Below, in pieces: positions 57,160-61,392 of a DNA stretch of 61,392 nt. Position 1 is the first letter of the stretch; every line of letters begins with the position of its first letter. Origin of the DNA: Pseudoalteromonas sp. T1lg88. GTDB lineage: Bacteria > Pseudomonadota > Gammaproteobacteria > Enterobacterales > Alteromonadaceae. The notes beneath the pieces were generated by a model. The model did not search any database. It was not told the DNA's origin and saw only the letters and a list, made by a program, of their open reading frames with translations. Location of the stretch: NCBI RefSeq assembly GCF_002964765.1, contig NZ_PQCF01000032.1:785491-846882 (forward strand), in the 5' to 3' direction. The translations under genes were made by a program, and so were the position numbers.

Positions 57160-58077
57160 GTGTCGCATTCAGCACAAGCCAAAGCGCAATACAATTTCAA
57201 CAAACTGCAAAAGCGCTTACGCCGCCATACCGGTCAGGCCATTGCCGACTTTAATATGATTGAAGAAGGCGATCGCATCATGGTGTGCTTGTCTGGTGGT
57301 AAAGACAGCTACACCCTTTTGGATATACTGCAAAACCTGCAACGCTCGGCACCAGTCAACTTCGAGCTGTTCGCCGTAAACCTGGACCAAAAACAGCCAG
57401 GCTTCCCTGAGCATATTTTGCCTCAGTACCTCAATGAGCTGGGTATTGAATACAAGATAGTCGAGGAAGACACCTACGCCATCGTTAAGGACAAGATCCC
57501 CGAAGGTAAAACCACCTGCTCGCTATGCTCACGTCTGCGCCGCGGCATCTTATACCGCACCGCCAAAGAAATGGGTGCCACCAAGATTGCCCTGGGCCAC
57601 CACCGTGACGATATGATAGAAACCATGTTTTTGAACATGTTCTATGGTGGCAAGTTAAAAGGGATGCCGGCTAAACTCATGAGTGATGACGGCCAACACA
57701 TGGTTATTCGCCCACTGGCTTACTGTAAAGAAGTGGATATTGCCGAGTATGCAGAACATAAGCAGTTCCCCATTATCCCTTGTAACCTGTGCGGCTCACA
57801 GGAAAATCTGCAACGACAAAACATCAAAGCCATGTTGCAGCAATGGCATAAACAACACCCGGGACGCATCGAAAGCATCTTTACTGCGATGCAAAACGTC
57901 GTACCTTCGCACCTGGCCGATACAAATTTATTTGCCTTTAGCGACTTACAAACCGGTGAGGTGATCGACGGCGGTGACACGGCGATGGATAAACCTGAGG
58001 TACCCGTCATCCCCGTAGGCTATGACCAGGAAGATGAGGTCGCCGATACAACCCCTGCAATTATTGAACTGACTTAA
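57160..58077 (+). CDS. ttcA: tRNA 2-thiocytidine-32 synthetase
   Basis: A 305-residue [4Fe-4S] enzyme that thiolates cytidine 32 of tRNA. The PP-loop ATP site SGGKDS is at 45-50. Iron-sulfur cysteines are C120-x-x-C123 ([12 protein letters not shown]) and C208/C211 (IPCNLCGSQ), as in E. coli TtcA (C122, C125, C222). The start is GTG. It ends with a variable acidic tail and a strong terminator. Confidence 0.95.
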   Translation: MSHSAQAKAQYNFNKLQKRLRRHTGQAIADFNMIEEGDRIMVCLSGGKDSYTLLDILQNLQRSAPVNFELFAVNLDQKQPGFPEHILPQYLNELGIEYKIVEEDTYAIVKDKIPEGKTTCSLCSRLRRGILYRTAKEMGATKIALGHHRDDMIETMFLNMFYGGKLKGMPAKLMSDDGQHMVIRPLAYCKEVDIAEYAEHKQFPIIPCNLCGSQENLQRQNIKAMLQQWHKQHPGRIESIFTAMQNVVPSHLADTNLFAFSDLQTGEVIDGGDTAMDKPEVPVIPVGYDQEDEVADTTPAIIELT

Positions 58078-58084
58078 TGTCACC

Positions 58085-58116
58085 ATGAAAAAAGCGCTAA
58101 TCAGCGCTTTTTTCAT
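58085..58116. terminator. Bidirectional terminator between ttcA and the gene at 58135
   Basis: A 14-bp perfect stem (ATGAAAAAAGCGCT and its complement) with a four-base AATC loop and T-runs in both directions. Confidence 0.92.
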
Positions 58117-58134
58117 ATGTATAAGGCGGCTAGC

Positions 58135-58962
58135 CTATTCGCAGCCCTCCTCAATTTCATTGACACAAATATCACCGGTTTCAGTAAAGGTGGCATTGCC
58201 GTCGACTCCTATGGCACCCACTTCAATTTTCATTTCCGTATTTGCCGGCAAGGCATCCAAAAACTCTTGTGAGACCGCAACCTGAAACGCCGATGCGGGC
58301 ACCCGAACACTGAATTTCATCTTCGCCAAGGGATCTCCATCCTCGACAACGGTATCCATAACGACTTCCCACGCACCGACGGCTACAAATTCGGGGTGCA
58401 TAGGCAAGCTACCATCATTGACTAAGTCATCAAGTTCGCCACTGGTCGCACATTTACCAAGATCGTTACCCGGCTCCCAGGTGATCACTCCACCATTATA
58501 TGAAACATTGGCAGGCGCGGCCGGTAGGTGATAGGTAAGCATGGTCTCGCCTTCGGCTTTTTCTCCTTCTTCTCCTTTGCCCGTGACCATATAAATGCCC
58601 GGTTGCCAGCGTTCTAGAAACTCACTTAGTGTGACTATTTCTTCATCCTCTTCGGCTTCAGGATCATTCCAACACAAGGGTTCGGCGCTTTCGGCAAAGG
58701 TTTCGGTCAAGGTTTGTTCCTTCAATGACCCTCCTACCTTGTACTCGAACAGTTTGGCGCCATCTGGGTCCGTCAGCCGCGCCGACTCAAGGTCGTCACC
58801 GTCGAATAAAAAGTGGAAACCTATGTCTCCGTCGCTGGCATTAATTTCAATCAGAGCCAGGCATTCTCCGAAATCACCGCAGGGTTCGGTTGCCATGCCC
58901 TGCATACTTGCGCCTGAGGTGACCACAAACAGCATGGCTCCAATTTTGGATATGTATTTCAT
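58135..58962 (-). CDS. Secreted acidic protein of unknown function
   Basis: A 275-residue exported protein: signal peptide MKYISKIGAMLFVVTSGASMQGMA, then a very acidic, Asp/Glu-rich mature chain with six cysteines, paired as short loops (EPCGDFGEC near the start, ENDICVNEIEEGC-like at the end). The central region (APANVSYNGGVITWEPG) looks like the start of a fibronectin-type III or related beta-sandwich repeat. It has GAGGA before the ATG. No close family was recognised, and a carbohydrate- or ion-binding role is possible but unproved. Confidence 0.6.
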   Translation of the reverse strand: MKYISKIGAMLFVVTSGASMQGMATEPCGDFGECLALIEINASDGDIGFHFLFDGDDLESARLTDPDGAKLFEYKVGGSLKEQTLTETFAESAEPLCWNDPEAEEDEEIVTLSEFLERWQPGIYMVTGKGEEGEKAEGETMLTYHLPAAPANVSYNGGVITWEPGNDLGKCATSGELDDLVNDGSLPMHPEFVAVGAWEVVMDTVVEDGDPLAKMKFSVRVPASAFQVAVSQEFLDALPANTEMKIEVGAIGVDGNATFTETGDICVNEIEEGCE

Positions 58963-59181
58963 TTTCTATTCCTCGTTGCTTGCTTTTAACGGCGATCGAG
59001 GCATTCGCATAATACAAAATGAACGGGTCACCGCCGTTACACTCGTAGAAAGTATAGAAGCGAGACAGGACTTTGCAGCGAGCAATAGGAAGAATTTTAG
59101 GTAGTCTGCGCTAGCACAGACAATCAAGGCTGAAGTGGGGTGGGTCAGTAACCCGGCGGCACCGGGCACAATAATTAATGA

Positions 59182-59308
59182 TTAACCCTTATCAATCCAA
59201 GGGGTGATGCGGGCCAGTTTACTGCCATCAACCAATACTGTTTCGCTATCTTGCCATTTGTTTTTAATTTTGACCTTACAACGGGTGTCGGCACATTGCC
59301 AATCGGAC
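59182..59308 (-). pseudogene. Orphan 3' fragment of the gene at 61269
   Basis: A minus-strand reading frame ends at the TAA at 59182-59184 and codes for the same C-terminus as the gene at 61269: DWQCADTRCKVKIKNKWQDS, then ETVLVDGSKLARITPWIDKG. In this copy the frame meets a stop at 59344, and no start codon is in place, so it cannot be a full gene. Differences from the other copy are confined to the last 35 or so bases and are mostly synonymous, so this end was once under coding selection. It was probably the original 3' end of the gene, split off when the segment between was inserted or duplicated. Confidence 0.7.
59219..59308. repeat. 90-bp perfect direct repeat, left copy
   Basis: Identical over 90 bases to 61303-61392, in the same orientation, 2,084 bases apart. 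The identity runs to the window edge on the right copy, so the true repeat may be longer. On the other side it fades into a diverged but alignable coding end (59182-59218 versus 61269-61302). Confidence 0.9.
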
Positions 59309-59361
59309 GGGACATTAGAAATAATACGAAGAAACCTGTGTATTTAAGCATAAGCTCTCAC

Positions 59362-60492
59362 CTACCCTCGCCCGACAAGAGGTTTGAATCGACTTACCCT
59401 TGCCTTTTCATTCAAATCAGGACCAAACCATTGAACCTTAGGAGGTTTATTAGCGCGTACTCTAAACAAACAATTGTATCGTCCCGACAGGTCATGATAG
59501 GTTGTAAAATGGTATGGAATGTTTGTTTTCACCCATTCAGTTTGATTAACATAAGCCTCCGCAATAATCGAATACTCACCTTTATCATAACGTCCCAAAT
59601 AAGGGTTAGCTGGCCAAGCGGCAAACAAAGCAAGACTTTGAGGTGTCAATACCATTAAATCTTGTCCTATTTCGTCGTCACCGGTGTCTAAAATCCAATT
59701 TAACAGCTCCCCCAACAAAGCGGCTATAGCCGCAGGAATTGCTCCAACGCCACTCCAAGCCAAGCCCGCACTTATAGCGCTGACTACCAATCTAATTTCA
59801 TCTCTCCATGCATTTGGGTCACCTTCATCTTGCTCCATCGCAATTACGACTAGAGAAACATCCCCTTTTAGCTCTCCTTGCCAAATAGCCGCGATTGGAC
59901 CTTCCCTCCACTCACCGGAGTCTACGTCACTATAAGCGTCAGTACCAACAGGATGAAACTCTTCTCGTACTTCATTTTGACCTTGAGTGTCCACATGTAC
60001 TGCTATAGTCGTTACGTAGGGCTCATCTGAGTTTGAAAATTTCCAAAAACCTCTATCACCAGTTCGTTGTCGGCAATATAATCCCGTGTATTCAATGGTA
60101 AATTCGGTATCATCAGGAAACTCCGGCGGTGCTGGAGGATTAACATCATCTTCTTGAAACGAGAAAACTGTATCTGGATACCCCGCGGTGACCATTGATT
60201 CTAACTGAACCTCTGCTTTGCTCAAATAGCTCAAAGTATCACCAGAAAGCTCATTATCAAATAACCCAAAAGGCCCGAATGCTTTCAACCTTGTGGTTCG
60301 TGACCACCCTCTAAACCTTTCACATATTCTTTTCGCTGCTTGTTGCTTTATTTTAGGAGTGTTTATAAGGGCTTCTACAATCGCTTCTTCAGCACTATTT
60401 ATTGGTTTTTGCTTTTTCGAAAATGCTTCAAGAGATCTTATTACAGTCCCTAACAGTTTGGGGTTACTTACTTGTTGTGGTGCTCGCTTCAT
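59362..60492 (-). CDS. Unknown protein between direct repeats
   Basis: A 376-residue protein from the ATG at 60492, which follows AAAGGAAC (a longer frame to 60561 lacks such a site). A Lys/Arg-rich helical N-terminus (about 1-70) precedes an Asp/Glu-rich beta-like region with SDEPYVTTIAVHVD (about 155-168), VDSGEW and MEQDEGDPNAWRDEI (about 219-232), then a hydrophobic Gly/Ala-rich segment (about 236-268, GLAWSGVGAIPAAIAALLGEL), then DDEIGQD and a beta-rich tail. The hydrophobic segment without a signal peptide could be a buried or membrane-inserting hairpin. I cannot name a family. Flanking repeats and AT-rich surroundings suggest it arrived as cargo. Confidence 0.7.
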   Translation of the reverse strand: MKRAPQQVSNPKLLGTVIRSLEAFSKKQKPINSAEEAIVEALINTPKIKQQAAKRICERFRGWSRTTRLKAFGPFGLFDNELSGDTLSYLSKAEVQLESMVTAGYPDTVFSFQEDDVNPPAPPEFPDDTEFTIEYTGLYCRQRTGDRGFWKFSNSDEPYVTTIAVHVDTQGQNEVREEFHPVGTDAYSDVDSGEWREGPIAAIWQGELKGDVSLVVIAMEQDEGDPNAWRDEIRLVVSAISAGLAWSGVGAIPAAIAALLGELLNWILDTGDDEIGQDLMVLTPQSLALFAAWPANPYLGRYDKGEYSIIAEAYVNQTEWVKTNIPYHFTTYHDLSGRYNCLFRVRANKPPKVQWFGPDLNEKARVSRFKPLVGRG

Positions 60493-61268
60493 TACTGTTC
60501 CTTTACTTGAAAAAGTATCAGAATAAAGCTTTGATTCTGATCGAATTATTAAGTAATACAATTTGTAAAATTAGTAGGTAGGTAATGGGATATCAAGTTT
60601 TTCTGAGTTGAGCTTTCCTCGCAATACTGTGACGGCATGACTTAACCAAAGACTTCGTTAGAGGCAAAATACGACTAATTAAATTAGAAGTTAACAATAC
60701 TAATTGTTAATAAGATCAGCGGAAGTTATATGTGAATGCGCCAAGCTTGTTTTTGGTCATGGTTAATTGTTTATCATGTTGTTAGTGCAAGTAGTGCAAG
60801 TGGAGTTTTTGGTAACACCTGATGTGTTAAATTTTATGACACATTCATGCATCAATATTACAACTGAAATATGGATGTGAGCACGTATTCGGCTAAAGAA
60901 CCAAACAGTTTCCTTTTAGGTCTCTTAAGTATCTGAATCGAAAAGACTTAACTAGAAAGATATTGGATAGGCAAAACCTTAAAACTCCTTATATTAGCAA
61001 TCGCTAACAGGCCGAGTTTGGCACAAAGCGGAAATTAAGACTTCCAAGCTTAGTAATCACCTATATTTCAACTTTATATACAAACCACAACAAATACCTT
61101 TAAGTTATTGATTAATATATATTTATATTCCTAACTATATGACACCTACTTAAAATTTTAACGTATTGATTTATATAGATTTAAAAATAAAAAGGGATCT
61201 TTTTAGATCCCTAATTTGTTATCCGCCCAGCCTAATGGCGCTTTTTTAATCTGCGAATCTAGCTCGAG
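60493..61268. other. 776-bp AT-rich noncoding segment
   Basis: No convincing gene on either strand. It holds the promoter region of the gene ending at 60492. A perfect palindrome TTAACAAT-ACTA-ATTGTTAA sits at 60691-60710, about 200 bases upstream of that start, and resembles a dimeric repressor site. A short tandem AGTGCAAGT-AGTGCAAGT lies near 60785. The terminator of the next gene is at 61193-61212. Composition is strongly AT-rich compared with the core genes. Confidence 0.5.
61193..61212 (-). terminator. Terminator of the gene entering from the right
   Basis: AGGGATCT, four-base loop, AGATCCCT, followed on the minus strand by TTTTATTTTT. It lies 57 bases past the stop at 61269. Confidence 0.85.
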
Positions 61269-61392
61269 TTATTTGGCAATCCACGGAGTAATGCGGGCCA
61301 GATTACTGCCATCAACCAATACTGTTTCGCTATCTTGCCATTTGTTTTTAATTTTGACCTTACAACGGGTGTCGGCACATTGCCAATCGGAC
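61269..61392 (-). CDS. 3' end of an unknown gene continuing past the window
   Basis: A minus-strand frame open to the window edge gives the last 41 residues of a protein: it contains DWQCADTRCKVKIKNKWQDS, then ETVLVDGSNLARITPWIAK and the TAA at 61269-61271. Two cysteines may pair. The family cannot be told from this piece. Its 3' end is duplicated at 59182-59308 on the far side of the gene at 59362. Confidence 0.6.
   Translation of the reverse strand, partial: SDWQCADTRCKVKIKNKWQDSETVLVDGSNLARITPWIAK
61303..61392. repeat. 90-bp perfect direct repeat, right copy
   Basis: Same sequence and orientation as 59219-59308. It reaches the last base of the window, so the outer boundary cannot be set. 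Confidence 0.9.

Noticed and set aside
59251..59658. 135-residue ORF on the plus strand across the repeat
   Set aside because: It is a shadow of the orphan fragment and of the minus-strand gene at 59362, whose start signal and composition are better.
59188..61392. Diversity-generating retroelement (template and variable repeat)
   Set aside because: Mismatches are mostly synonymous third positions at the gene end, not adenine-specific, and no reverse transcriptase is present.
1..61392. CRISPR array, rRNA or tRNA gene
   Set aside because: No regularly spaced repeats and no recognisable tRNA or rRNA sequence were seen on reading; a dedicated scan was not possible.

Overview
The window is a contiguous stretch of gammaproteobacterial chromosome, most likely from a marine Alteromonadales-type bacterium. 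I infer this from the gene set and order: the ccoNOQP-fixH-fixI-ccoS-(TauE/SafE)-fnr-uspE-ttcA block, mfd followed by csiV, a large TonB-dependent receptor, an NhaD Na+/H+ antiporter, an NSS sodium symporter, and a short element with ATACCAATT termini. The species cannot be named. No rRNA, tRNA or CRISPR array was seen.

Layout. (1) 1-1230: a DUF922-type secreted protein that lacks its zinc motif, and a GFA-family protein. (2) About 1.3-8.4 kb: an AT-rich accessory island holding an S24 repressor fragment, a two-TM coiled-coil protein, a nucleotidyltransferase plus membrane-protein pair, a BRCT protein with an internal amber codon, a two-TM protein and a tyrosine integrase with an internal ochre codon. 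It looks like a decayed integrative element. (3) 8.5-18.9 kb: core metabolism (sbcB, a beta-hydroxyacid dehydrogenase, glutathione peroxidase, ldhA, an NSS transporter, a phosphopantetheinyl transferase, lysC under a lysine riboswitch, panE whose 3' end is supplied by a MITE, nhaD). (4) 19.2-23.8 kb: the mksF-mksE-mksB condensin operon, without the nuclease gene mksG/jetD. (5) 23.9-36 kb: small proteins, cytochrome b561, a stand-alone secD-secF pair, glutamate-type dehydrogenase, and a TetR-regulated RND efflux locus whose pump gene carries a one-base frameshift. (6) 36.1-44 kb: aguA-aguB (agmatine to putrescine), mfd, csiV, a small lipoprotein and an unknown membrane protein. (7) 44.1-46.7 kb: a TonB-dependent receptor. 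(8) 47.3-58.1 kb: cbb3 oxidase structural and assembly genes, the anaerobic regulator Fnr, uspE and ttcA, with FNR-box-like sites before ccoN and uspE. (9) 58.1-61.4 kb: a secreted acidic protein, then a segment of about 2 kb flanked by a 90-bp perfect direct repeat that is the coding 3' end of a gene running out of the window.

How the genes work together. The cbb3 block is self-contained: oxidase subunits, copper import (FixI), assembly factors (FixH, CcoS, TauE/SafE protein) and an oxygen-sensing regulator that probably controls the block and the neighbouring stress gene uspE. TetR, the adaptor and the RND pump form one divergently regulated efflux unit. The two regions most worth follow-up are the decayed island at 1.3-8.4 kb and the repeat-bounded insert at 59.2-61.4 kb. 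Three genes (integrase, BRCT protein, RND pump) are each broken by a single-base-type lesion, so sequencing error should be excluded before calling them all natural pseudogenes.
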